Assembly (NCBI GenBank): GCA_009746045.1
Contig: RPFO01000054.1
Coordinates: 1 to 20,544, forward strand
Reading direction: 5' to 3'
DNA from: Mesostigma viride
Lineage: Eukaryota; Streptophyta; Mesostigmatophyceae; Mesostigmatales; Mesostigmataceae
DNA length: 20,544 nucleotides
Shown here: piece by piece, positions 1 through 9,770 of the stretch
Layout: the number at the start of each line of letters is the position of its first letter
Position numbering within the stretch: the first letter of the stretch is position 1
Notes under the pieces: generated by a model
Told to the model about the DNA's origin: nothing
The model's database searches: none
What the model saw: the letters and a program-made list of their open reading frames with translations, nothing else
Translations under genes and position numbers: made by a program

Positions 1-63
1 CTTCGGAGTGCCATCCCATGCAGATGCACAAGATAACCGCAAGGCGACCTGTGCTGACTACTG

Positions 64-298
64 GTGGTCGTGGAGTACGTGGCCGGCACCAGTGCACTCC
101 CCGCCGACGAGAAGGTGACCAGACTCCTGAGGACAAGGAGCTTGCTGCAGACGCAGACGAAAGAGGCCGGCAACCAGAAAGATGACCGGCAGAAGTTCCG
201 CGGTAGGTCGCTTGCAGCCGCCGAAACGCTCGCATGTGAAGGATCTCGTCCCTGCCCGTGTTGTTTGTCTTGCTCGCAGTTACACTCGCCTTTTCCTC

Positions 299-330
<32 letters not shown>

Positions 331-617
331 ACCCCACCCCCCACGCACACACACACCACCCATCCCGCCCAACGCCTGATTGCCACCTCACAGCGACCCG
401 CGCGCCTGGTGCCCGGAGAGTGCTTGCCTCAACGCACGTGTTTGTCTTCTTTGCATGCGATGGCGACGATGCAGGTGAAAAATCTGGAGCCAGAATTAAA
501 ATATCGACTTGTGTCGGCGCGCAAGCGGAAAAGACCGAGACGGAGCGCTCGGCCGGTGGCCACCCCGTGCAGGTGTGGGGCTCGAGCAAATGCACGCTTG
601 TGGGAATGCAGGATTGA
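64..617 (+). CDS. Possible 3' end of a spliced gene, two exons (partial, unrecognised)
   Basis: I do not recognise the product. The reading frame open from about 64 reaches a GT donor after base 202 (CG|GTAGGT). A GATGCAG acceptor at 474 leads into a second open stretch ending in TGA at 615-617. Splicing 202 to 475 preserves phase exactly: one base left over upstream plus two downstream form a Gly codon. The joined C-terminus is hydrophilic and rich in Lys, Glu and Thr, and ends VGMQD. The inferred intron (203-474) carries a 31-base C tract. An in-frame TAA at 34-36 means the first exon must begin after it; a CTGAC branch-like motif at 53-57 precedes possible acceptors at 74 and 91. No domain is visible. 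The gene model is inference; only the splice-like signals and phase match are seen. Confidence 0.3.
300..330 (+). repeat. Poly(C) homopolymer tract, 31 bases
   Basis: This is an uninterrupted run of C followed by a short C/A-rich stretch with CACA repeats to about 360. Its true length is doubtful in any assembly. It lies inside the proposed intron, so it would not affect a protein. Confidence 0.9.
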
Positions 618-963
618 TGGGTGGTGGGTGTGGAATGTTTGGTGTGCTGCCCGTCATGTCCTGGTTCGGCTGCCGCTGCACACACCATTTTCCCCGCTAA
701 TGCAGCCCCCATCTTGCGCACCCCCGTCCCACCCGCCCCACCCACCGCGTCGTACCGCGGCTTCTTCTGCCAAACCGGCGCAGCCACCAGGCGGGTGCGC
801 AACGACACCCCGCGTGCGTCGGGTGGACGCAGCGAAGCCGCACAGCGGGTACGTTGCCAGTCCGTACGTTGTTTTGTGTTTTCGCGTCGTTCTGTTCGAA
901 CCTGCACGTTTTGCTCGCCCGCCGGCCAATAATGCACCAGCGAGGACTACCCCGGCAACAGCG

Positions 964-1946
964 GGATAGGGAGGGTGGGAGGAGGGAGGGAGGGAAGGAG
1001 GGAGAGAGGAGGGAGGAGGGAGGGAGGGAGGGAGGGAGGAGGGAGGGAGGGAGGGAGGGAGGATAGGAGGGAGGGAGGGAGGGAGGGAGGGAGGAGGGAG
1101 GGAGGGAGGGAGGGAGGGAGGGGGAGGGAGGGGAGGGAGGGAGGGAGGGAGGGAGGGAGGGAGGGAGGGAGGAGGAGGGAGGGAGGGGAGGGAGGGAGGG
1201 AGGAGGGAGGAGGAGGGAGGAAGGAGGGAGGAGCGGGCGGGGGGGGGGGGGGGGGGGGGAGGGAGGGGGAGGAGGGAGGGAGGAGAGAGGAGCGGGAGGG
1301 AGGGAGGAGGGAGGAGGGAGGAGGAGGGAGGGAGGGAGGGAGGGAGGAGGGAGGGAGGGAGGGAGGGAGGGAGGGAGGGAGGAGGAGGGAGGGAGGGAGG
1401 GAGGGAGGGAGGAGGGAGGGAGGGAGGGAGGGAGGGAGAGGAGGGAGGGAGGAGGGAGGGAGGGAGGGAGGGAGGGAGGGAGGGAGGGAGGAGGGAGGGA
1501 GGGAGGGAGGGAGGGGGAGGGAGGAGGAGGGAGGGAGGGGAGGGAGGGAGGGAGGGAGGGAGGAGGGAGGAGGGAGGGAGGGAGGGAGGGAGGGAGGAGG
1601 AGGGAGGGAGGAGGGAGGAGGGAGGGAGGGAGGGAGGGAGGGAGGGAGGGAGGGAGGGAGGGAGGAGGGAGGAGGGAGGGAGGGAGGGAGGAGGGGGGAG
1701 GGAGGAGGGAGGGAGGGAGGGAGGGAGGGAGGGAGGGAGGGAGGAGGAGGGAGGGAGGGAGGGAGGGAGGGAGGGAGGGAGGGAGGGAGGGAGGGGAGGG
1801 AGGGAGGGAGGGAGGGAGGGAGGGAGGGAGGGAGGGAGGGAGGGAGGGAGGGAGGAGGAGGGAGGGAGAGAGGAGAGAGGGAGGGAGGAGGGAGGGAGGG
1901 AGGGAGGGAGGGAGGGAGGGAGGGAGGGAGGGAGGGAGGGAGAGAG
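964..1946 (+). repeat. (GGGA)n polypurine tract of about 1 kb
   Basis: The plus strand is almost pure purine for about 980 bases, built from GGGA units with frequent GGA variants. Rare interruptions are seen near 1063 (TA), 1234 and 1238 (C), around a G21 run at 1239-1259. Mirror-symmetric polypurine DNA of this kind is known to form triplex (H-DNA) and G-quadruplex structures. Long Gly/Arg/Glu frames on the plus strand and Pro/Ser/Leu frames on the minus strand are by-products of the repeat, not genes. Confidence 0.97.
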
Positions 1947-1987
1947 CGGAGTGCCTGACGGAAGGACGGCGGGGCGGGATGTCAGAC

Positions 1988-2035
1988 CACTACCCTCACA
2001 AACACGTCCCCCGATCACTACCCTCACAAACACGT
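1988..2035 (+). repeat. Two-copy 20-bp direct repeat, 28-bp period
   Basis: CACTACCCTCACAAACACGT occurs at 1988-2007 and again at 2016-2035. It sits between the polypurine tract and the minisatellite. No function is visible. Confidence 0.85.
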
Positions 2036-2221
2036 GGCCTCGTTCGCGTGACATGTCCCCTCTGATGTGGCCTTGTGACGGACAGGCTGCGCATTCAGTC
2101 AGCAAACACCGTGTGATTAGTCCTACGGAGTGGACCGCAGGCACCGGGCCCGGCGAAGCGCATCGTGCTGCCGAGAACGATTTCGGCCCGGACCCCAAAC
2201 GGGCGAAGCCGGTACGTGACA

Positions 2222-3352
2222 CGTGCACACGTGGGTGGTGGATGGCCCGCGCTGGTGTGGGTGCTGGCATGCGCCCGGGCATCGACGTGCTGTGGCATGC
2301 CCGGGCGTGTATACTGGCCGGCGTGGACGTGGTGGTGGATCAGGCACGGGGGGGCATGGGGTAGGGCCAGCGCGGGCGTGGGGGTGGGCGTGCGAGGGCC
2401 CGGGGGTTGCTAGAATGCCTGGGCGGGGTGGATGGCACGCGCGGGTGCCGCCGATGGCATGCGTGGGCGCGGTGGTTGGTGGGCGTGGTGGCGGAGGGTG
2501 GCGTCCGTGGGTGTGGCGGTGGATTCCATTCGCGGGTGTGGTGGCTGATGGCACGCGCGGGCATGGTTGTTGGCAGCGTGCGTGGGAATGAAGGTTCGTG
2601 GCACGCGCGGGCATGATGGCTGGTGGGAGAGGGGGGGGGGGGGGGGGGGGTGCTGGGTGTGTGCTTTGTGGTTGCCGACAATCGTGGGCGTGGATACTGG
2701 CCTGCGTGGGCATGGTGGTCGACGGCGTGCGTGGGCCTATTGTTGATGGCATGCGTGGTCGGGGGTGGCATGCGTGGGCGCGGTGGATGGCACACGTGCG
2801 CCGCGTGGTTGATGGCACGCGTGTGTGGTTGGTCCCATACGTGGGCGTGGTTGCTGTCACGCACGGGCGTGGTGGTGGATGGCATGCGTGTACACGGCGG
2901 TTTGTTGCATGTGTGGGCCTGGTGGTCGGTGGTGTGCGTGGGTATGGCGATTGATGGCCCGCGCGGGGGAGGGGGGGGGGGGACCGTAGCTGATGGCATG
3001 CATGGACATGTGGGTCACTGGCATGCGGGGATGTGGTTGCTGGCATGCGTGGGCGCGGTGGGTGGTGGCAGTGGCCACGGTGGATGTCATGCGTGGGTGT
3101 CATGATGGATGGCATGCGCGGGTGTGCCGGTGGATGGCATGCGTGGGTGGTGTGGTGGGTGGCGTCCGCGGGGGGCCTGGGTGGCCGGCGCGTCGATGCC
3201 GTGGGTGGCATCCGCGGATGTCTCACATGGCATGCATTGGTGTGTTGGTTGCTGGCGCGTGTGCGTGTGGTGGTGGGTGGCCTGCATGCGCGTGGTGGTT
3301 GGCCTTGTTGGGCGCGTGGGCGTGGTGGGCAGGGGCACGTGGTGGTGGGAGA
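2222..3352 (+). repeat. Degenerate GC-rich minisatellite, about 1.1 kb
   Basis: Irregular units of roughly 25-30 bases recur, around a core like GGCATGCGTGGGCG followed by GTGGTTGATGGCA-type sequence. GCATGC is a frequent landmark. Runs of G occur at 2631-2650 (20 G) and 2971-2982 (12 G). Several overlapping frames stay open on both strands, with repetitive Met-Arg-Gly/Trp-His-Ala or Pro-Thr-His peptides; I treat these as repeat artefacts. The tract ends about 120 bases before the EsV-1-7 repeats, whose linker DNA resembles the minisatellite unit. Confidence 0.85.
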
Positions 3353-3469
3353 CGCGCCGCCGTCACTTACCCACGCTCTGTTCGCGGGCCCCGCGGTGAT
3401 GTCGCAAAACACTGTGTGCAGAATGGGACGCGCCGGATTGGCGAGCCGAGCAGGAACCACGCCGAGGAT

Positions 3470-4647
3470 GGCATGGTGAACGTGCGGAGTTCCAGGTGCC
3501 AACACCCGACCGGGTGTGTGCGCGACCCTCGTTTGCGGAGCGCGGCGCCAAGAAGCCCCGGTTCTGCAAGAAGCACATCGTGGATGGCATGGTGGACGTG
3601 GTGCATCCCAGGTGCCAACACCCGCCCGGGTGTGATGCGCAACCCTCGTTTGCGGAGCGCGGCGCCAAGAAGCCCCGGTTCTGCAGCGAGCACAGGATGG
3701 CATGGTGGACGTGGTGACTCCCAGGTGCGAACACCCGGAAGGGTGTGAGGCGTATGCGCGATGGGGCGACGTGGGTAAACGCGCCGTCCACTGCGCGAAG
3801 CACAAGAAGATACCGCCGTCCCTGAGCCGCGACAACGGTGCAAGGCGGAGGCATGCCGGGCCGTGGGCACGTACGCGGACCCGGATCATGGCGAGCGCTT
3901 CTGCGACGCCCACGCAGAGGCGGGCCACTGGCGGCTGACGGGCGTGTGCGACGACTGTGGTCTACACTGGGAGTGGAGATCGGGGGTGCCCGTGGTCCTC
4001 ACCCCAGCAGAGGGCAAGATCGCGGGCCAGCGACGGCCCCTTCGCAACCGCTGCGTGTACTGCGACCCCGTCGTGTTCAACAATCATCGACACCGCGAGG
4101 AGTGGAAGGTGGCCGCTGCCCTACAGAAGGTGCGCATCGCCCGGTGGACGCTGGTGCACGACCGGCGGATCCACGGCGGCGAGTGCGTGGCGAGCCGGCC
4201 GGATTTATCATATACACGGATGGTGCCCACGTCGTCATCGTCGAGGTCGACGAGCACCAGCACCGCTCGTACGACCAGTACTGCGAGCTCGTGCGGCTGT
4301 TCAACCTCGGACAGTCGTGCGAGGGGCTGCCGCTGCTGGTCATCAGATACAACCCCCACTCGTACCGCAGCTCCGGGGGGGAACTCGTCCACGGGGGGAC
4401 CGATGCCAGCGACGAGCAGCGACAGGCCGTGCTGCTGTCGTACGTGACGGCGTTGCTAGACAATTCGTACAACCCCCACGAGCGCAAACCGCAAGTGCAC
4501 TGCCGAGCAGTGAAGCTTTTCTATGATGGATGGGATGACGACGCCATGACCGTGCCCACCGACGAGGGGCCCCACTGGCTGGACATCCAGCTAGTCGACA
4601 AGCCCTACGAGATCGCCTGCCTGGCGGAGGCGGCGATCGAGCCGTAG
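3470..4647 (+). CDS. EsV-1-7 repeat protein fused to zinc ribbon and PD-(D/E)XK-like nuclease domain (frame-disrupted)
   Basis: Four cysteine-rich repeats of the EsV-1-7 type are seen at 3497-3576, 3613-3693, 3726-3803 and 3839-3913, with the pattern C-X4/5-C-X15/16-C-X2-H. Three are preceded by the family's characteristic DGMV(D/N)V linker. The second and third are near-identical at DNA level. They are followed by a C-X2-C pair at 3947-3958 and another at 4052-4063 (zinc ribbon), then a nuclease-like core: RPD at about 4196-4204, strand residues FIIYTDG, then EVDEHQH at 4243-4263, and a later RYNPHSY. E-X-D with the upstream Asp fits a PD-(D/E)XK active site lacking the usual Lys. Stop is TAG at 4645-4647. 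EsV-1-7 proteins include the Ectocarpus developmental regulator IMM and phaeovirus proteins; molecular function is poorly known. The frame is broken four times: a missing base in repeat 2, four missing bases after repeat 3, one shift before repeat 4, and a short T run at 4204-4206. The start is unresolved. It may be a pseudogene or a gene carrying sequencing indels. Confidence 0.7.
3497..3913 (+). repeat. Four tandem EsV-1-7 coding repeats, about 117-bp period
   Basis: Repeat starts are at 3497, 3613, 3726 and 3839. Spacings of 116 and 113 equal a 117-base (39-residue) unit minus 1 and minus 4 bases, which locates the indels precisely. Repeats 1 and 2 share an identical stretch of about 40 bases, so that duplication is recent. 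A further degraded unit may lie at about 3396-3460 (C-X4-C visible, second half shortened). Confidence 0.75.
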
Positions 4648-6840
4648 CTGGCGCGTCGCGCATGTTGTGTTGGCCTGTCACACGCTCGTGGATGTAGACC
4701 GACCGGTTTGGTTGTGCTGAACACCGGCCTCTTGTAAACCACACATGTGCCGAGATGGCTGTCCTGATGCCTGCGAAAACGCCTAAATGGAGGACGCTGG
4801 GACCGTATATTTAACCAATAAATGGGCAGAAATACTGCCGATAAATCGGCGTAACTTCACAATTTTGCAAACCAGATGCCATCCAACCCACCCATATCCA
4901 ATGGCTGTCCTTGGGGGCCAAGCATGTCCATGAGTTGCCCTTCGGGTTGGTATATCACAACCTCACATATATGCAGGGTAGGCCATGTATAACTGCCGTC
5001 AAAGTCAGGGGGGTCAAGACGAGCGTTTTCATTTTTGGTAGAATGTGCATTTTGAATTATGTTGTAAGAGCTAGGCACCTACCACTTCAGGGATGATAAA
5101 CAATTAGTTGCTGAACAGTTTGAGCCATTGGGGTCATCATTTGGGTGGGTATACCAGCAGTTACACCCAGTACAGCCCATAGGGGTACCGTTGGTAAAAA
5201 GCAACCAAGGGGGTAGGGTGGGCATACTACCTACTAATACCTACTAATATGGCCCCCAACCATGCCACACAATACATTTCCCTTCCACAATGATGGGGAA
5301 ACATAACTGCATCATCACACTGCCCTTACATGGCACCTATGTGCAGGTGCCACCTTGTCCATGCACGTAGGTAACGTGGTACGGATACCCTACGCAAGGC
5401 ATGCATTCTAGGAGGCAGCCACCAACAAACTAGTGATTTTAAGCCTATTTCAGCTTGCCCTAGCAAGGATAAACTAGGCCTAAGCTGCTATAGCTTGCCA
5501 GGTGATGGCCAGCACACCTGGTGGCACATGCTGACAATGGGAAGCTCTACTCACCAGTTACGTGCTTGATGATGCCACAGAGACCAGCCAACTGCCTCAC
5601 ACTCATGCAATATGTGTATGGGAAATGTATAACAAACATGTATGGAGGTATTCAAACCCATACAGCCTCTAAAACTTATCACCATCACCCTGTGGCAGGT
5701 CAACTGACTGAGGGAAGCATCTAAGAAGGGTGTTTTAGAAAGGGGCCAGGCCAGGGTCAAGAAAGAGCATGAATAATGCAAAAAGAATGTGCTACACAAG
5801 CTAGAACGTATGTATAAACGTCAAACATCGATAGGAAAACGATGCTTAAGCTTTACCAGGCATGGATGGCGTTACCTTGGCCCAGGCGGTGGCCGCAAAA
5901 TGGCGCATTTCGGCACACCAAAGTTGTGCAGCATGGTCGCTGGATTCGGCGATTTCTGGCCACCCTTGCACGTTTACGACTACTATGTATCATAAAAAGT
6001 ACAAAGAAACCAATATATCCTTTAAAATACGCCGGAAAGGTATTGCTGTCAACGTTTCTATCGTCCGGCCTGATCGCAGTTTTTTCCAGCGAGAACGCCG
6101 CCGACACCTATCAAATGGCATTCCCGCGAACCAAAAATTGGCCTGTATCATCTTTAGGACGTATAAAATCAATTTCCTGAGTTTGGTCAGAAAATTCTAA
6201 CGAAAACGTAAATGCCATGCGTGGGCGCATGCCGCCATGGCCAGGTCGTCGTTTTCCGGAATGCACGTTGTAAGTACTGTCGTTTCTGAGGGTGCCCATT
6301 GCCGTCGGGTGTTGACGAGCGCCAGAGCGGGGGCGGGGCTGCCAGAAGAAGGCATGCACGGTCTCGAGGGGCCGGCGTCGCGCTGCATACTTTAAGGCAT
6401 GGAAAGGCACCGACGCAGGCCTTCTCGATGACCGTGAACATCGCGTGTTGAACAAATTTTGTTCGGCGTGCGAGTGTCAGCCGTGTCACCAATGGACACC
6501 GCGAGATACGCCTCCTCGTTCTACATTCCGAACTGAGCCAAGCACGCCCGGCCCTAGATCCCATAAATGCCCCCGCTACCGTTCGTGGAATGGTCCAGAC
6601 CTCTGTCCGGCTTAGGCTGCCAACTGCACCCAAATTTGGCGGGAAGGCTGCCAAGCTACGTCGGGCCCGCCAATTTTACGGCAACGGCAGGGCAACGGTA
6701 CAATTTTACGGTAAGCAATCTTCCGGCCCGGGTGCGGCCCGAAATGGCAGCATAAGAAAACATGCAGCCTATCACGCGTGTACTACAGGCGGCCGAAGGA
6801 CCTGGACGTTCCGTAACCTATGTACTGACTGACTGCCACT

Positions 6841-6864
6841 CGTGCCGCTTCTAATAGCGGCACG
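6841..6864. repeat. Perfect inverted repeat, 9-bp arms and 6-base loop
   Basis: CGTGCCGCT and AGCGGCACG flank TCTAAT. No T run follows, and there is no adjacent gene whose end it would mark. Role unknown. Confidence 0.8.
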
Positions 6865-7348
6865 AAACTCTTCTAATGCGCAATATTCCGGCAGGAAACT
6901 GGAAAGCCCGTAGCAATATGCCCGGTCCTAAATGCACCCTACGATAATTAGGGCCTCCAATATTCTGTTGCAAGGTAACGAGGCCACTTATGCAAGCCAT
7001 GACAACGTAGCACTGGTCTATTTTCCGGCCGGCCGTGCCTAAGGGGAATTTCTTTATGCGGCGTGTTAGATTTTCAGATGGGTCATTGCGTACTCGTTGG
7101 AGCCTTGCCGATGTCTCCGTTGCCTCACAAGGTCGAATCACCCACAACGACCGCACTTATGATTGGTAGCTTTTGACCTGGATCTTATCCTAGTACCATG
7201 GGTTCACCGCCAGCGCGCATGCAATGGAACTTACGAATTTGAAAATATGCAATCCTTGAGTAACTAGAAGCTATTAGCAAGCGGCAGTGCTGGTAGGGAT
7301 TCATAACTCTCGGCGATACTAGGGCCGCGCTGTCTTACGCGCCCATCG

Positions 7349-7384
7349 ATGGCGGCTGACGCCATTGCCTCATCGGTCACGTGA
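7349..7384 (+). promoter_or_regulatory. Possible upstream ORF and E/G-box before the sialyltransferase-like gene
   Basis: An 11-codon frame (MAADAIASSVT, then TGA) ends 92 bases before the chosen start. Its ATGGCGGCT start echoes the real start (ATGGCGGCT at 7477). Its last codons overlap the palindrome TCACGTGA (7377-7384), a G-box/E-box core. Whether the region is transcribed is unknown. Confidence 0.25.
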
Positions 7385-7476
7385 GAGTCGGTGGGTACGT
7401 AACCCTGGGACCGAAGTCCGCGTGGGAAACAGGTTTAAATCCTCGTGAATTTGGCCTACATTGCCGTACCGTAACG

Positions 7477-8675
7477 ATGGCGGCTAGCAACATGTCGGCT
7501 TTGCTGTACGCCTTGCTGGCAAGCGTCTTGTGGGGCCAGGTTTCCGTAGCTGTGAGGCCCCTCAAGCGTTCCACTGCCGAACCGTCACGCACTTGTCTGC
7601 AAGTTGCGGACTTATGGGGCAATCTGACGAGGGCCCACCAGGGTTCGCTGTTTCAGCTGCCACCGCGCCAGGCAAGCCGCGAAATGGCCGAATTGTACAA
7701 CCGGGCCGTTTGTTTTCCGTACCAGCTGATGGATAGCCTGATCTGGCTGCGAAGCACGTCGCCCGACTGGGTCTCACCAGCTTATAGAGACGCATACCAA
7801 GCCGTGATGACAAGGGCAAGCTCAGAACATGGCAACATCGGCCCCGCAGGCCTCCGCTGCCGCTGCACCGACCCGATAACAAGTGCCCCCCAATTGTCCA
7901 GGGACACCCTGATGGCAATGCTGTACAGCATCCTGGTGGACGAGAAGGCGCTGGACCTCGCCACCAAATCGGCCCAGCGCCTAATTGACGCCATCGGCCC
8001 GACCGGCATTGTCGTGGTGGGCAACTCGGCCGTGTTCGAGAAGTACCCTGTCCCGACGGGCCCGCTCATCGACAACTTCACGACCGTGATCCGGTTCAAC
8101 ACCGAGTGGATCGCCAGCAAGGCGCACCTGGTGGGCCACAAGCGCGACGTCTGGTTCGCGGGGGACTACAAGAGCGCGTGCGGGTGCCCCAACCCCCGCT
8201 GCTGCAACGCGGAGGAAACGGAGCAAATGTGGGAGCGCATCGGGCCCGCCGTGAAGATCTACATCGGTACTCCCCCCCCGGGGCCAACAGCCCATCCCAC
8301 GCGCACACACGCTTTGAGAAGGAATTTGGCATCTCGCTCGCGGCCATCACCTACTGGCTGTGGCTGCGCAGCCGCGAGAATCCCGAGATAAATTCGCCCT
8401 ACCATCCGCGGGGCCGCCCGCTGCGCACGGGCTTCAAGGCGGTGCTCAAGGTGCTCATCGGCGGCGCGGTAACGCCCACCCTAGCAGGGTTTGACGTGGG
8501 CGACGCCCACATGTACACCAACTACTTTGAGGCCGTCAAGCACCCGGACTCCGAGGCCGTGTTGCGCAGGAACAGCGTGGGGCCGCAGCGGTACCACGTC
8601 GCCGAGGCGAAGATACTGGGGGACTTGCATCGCGTGGGCATGGTGCGCAACCTCATGGACCTCGTGCACGTGTGA
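7477..8675 (+). CDS. GT29 sialyltransferase-like type II membrane glycosyltransferase (one frameshift)
   Basis: The family transfers sialic acid (or a related nonulosonic or 2-keto acid sugar) from a CMP-activated donor onto glycans in the Golgi. The chosen ATG at 7477 has A at -3 and G at +4. It is followed by a hydrophobic stretch (residues about 6-26) that reads as a signal anchor, then a stem. Residues about 178-228 match sialylmotif L: VVVGNS, then GPLID, VIRFN and RDVWFAG. Motif S is in the region of residue 313 (PLRTGFKAVLKVL, then LAGFD). A VS-like motif with His and Glu is near residue 372 (YHVAEAKIL). Total length is about 398 residues, usual for GT29. The frame changes between 8271 and 8284 at a C8-G4 run; one additional C would join the two halves, so a homopolymer error is more likely than gene death. 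No introns are evident. In algae the acceptor and even the donor sugar are uncertain. Confidence 0.85.
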
Positions 8676-9525
8676 CGTGTTCTTATGAGGCTCGTGTTGT
8701 TAGCTTCACACTCTTAGGCTCATGGTGGCCAGGAGGGAGGCCGCAGGCCAGGGTTTGTGCAGGCCTAGGCCACACAGCATCCAGATAGAGAAAAGGGGCA
8801 GGGTTTGCCTTGTTGAAAGTATTTTCTCGCCATTTTCCGCTGTGGTAAATGTGTTATTTATTCACCCTGTGGATGTTTCCTGCAAGTATCTGGGTGCGTT
8901 GACAGTGCCTGGCGGGAGAGCCACTGCCTGGCCATCCTGTCATGGTGGCAAGTGGTGTTGACACAGCCCGCCAGCGACATCCAGAGTGCGGGTTTGTGCC
9001 GTCCTGGTGCTGCGGCGAACCACAATTGCGACTAGGTTTGGGTTCAACTTAGTCCCTGTTCTTGCAGCCGTTGCTTCTGTCCCCAGAATTCTGTTCTGTT
9101 ATTGTTTAGTTTACACATAGACCGCGTCATGTGTACAGTCTATTGCGTACAGTTAGACTGCGACTCGGTCCTGTACTAGTAAGCACGTGACTGCGTCCTG
9201 TACGGTCCAGCACAACGCTTGGGTTTCTGATGCAAAATGGATCATCCTGAAATTTGGCAGTTGTCCAATGGTTGAGTCCAGGGTGTCTGTGGTCCAATGG
9301 TAAAGCTCTGGGTGTCATATTGAGCCTCTTGGCATGTGGCAGCTGTTGTGATGATGGCATGTACGACATGCGGTAGAAAATCACATTATCAAATCATGCA
9401 CATGAATCAATTCGGAAACTTTTAGGTGCAAGCAACTTACTTGGCTCTGAATTTTTCATAAAACACTGGTGACCTTCTAGTATAGTGGAAGCCACAAGGC
9501 CCGCACATTCAAATTACTTACTTAA
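8676..9525. other. Intergenic region without a recognisable gene
   Basis: It follows the sialyltransferase-like stop and probably begins with its 3' UTR. Two similar GTCCAATGGT-type motifs about 40 bases apart near 9257 and 9293 resemble a tRNA A-box, but no B-box or cloverleaf follows. Nothing else is recognised. Confidence 0.6.
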
Positions 9526-9590
9526 TTAAGTTAATTAAACACGCGCTCCCGTTAATTCGGGAGTCACGGAGCACAATAATACAGAGCTTT
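9526..9590 (-). mobile_element. LINE 3' terminus, second hairpin class (reverse, solo)
   Basis: Read on the minus strand this is a stem-loop (CTCCCG, TTAATT, CGGGAG at 9546-9563) followed by a TTAATTAA-type tail. The same terminus recurs at 9771-9858 and, in forward orientation, at 11511-11590. No coding sequence is left. I infer a very short 5'-truncated retrotransposon copy. Confidence 0.5.
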
Positions 9591-9770
9591 CCATCCCTGT
9601 TTGTTGCACACTGGTGAAGGGGGCAGAGACACCTGTCTTCCCTCATGCCCGGATGCAAGCCACAGCTGCAATCGAAACTACTCACGAGGAGAGTCTGGCA
9701 TCTCTGCGGATGCACTAATGCTGAAATATACATATGTGCGTTGTTGTCTCTTTGATATGTGCGTGGGTGA

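Larger units (their letters stand above)
4648..7476. other. Intergenic region without a recognisable gene
   Basis: Base composition becomes AT-richer just after 4647. Possible 3' processing signals for the upstream gene are TGTAA at about 4735 (the green-algal type) and AATAAA at about 4819. Short frames around 5521-5800, 5842-6200 and 6187-6650 are open on both strands in conflicting frames, have mixed composition and show no motif I recognise, so I do not call them. A perfect hairpin is at 6841-6864. An upstream ORF and a TCACGTGA box lie just before the sialyltransferase-like gene. Confidence 0.6.

Noticed and set aside
654-2282. A 542-codon minus-strand frame and a 327-codon plus-strand frame
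   Set aside because: Both are translations of the (GGGA)n tract (Pro-Ser-Leu or Gly-Arg-Glu repeats). Four-base repeats with few stop possibilities give long frames by chance.
2123-3928. A 601-codon minus-strand frame and several overlapping plus-strand frames
   Set aside because: They follow the minisatellite, are open in several frames at once and have only His/Pro/Thr or Trp/Gly/Val-rich repetitive sequence. The minus frame also runs antisense to the EsV-1-7 repeats.
5842-6200. Protein-coding gene
   Set aside because: Three overlapping frames on both strands are open with no recognisable motif, start context or codon bias favouring one.
9240-9330. tRNA gene or tRNA-derived SINE head
   Set aside because: Two A-box-like motifs are present, but no B-box and no foldable acceptor or T arm follow.
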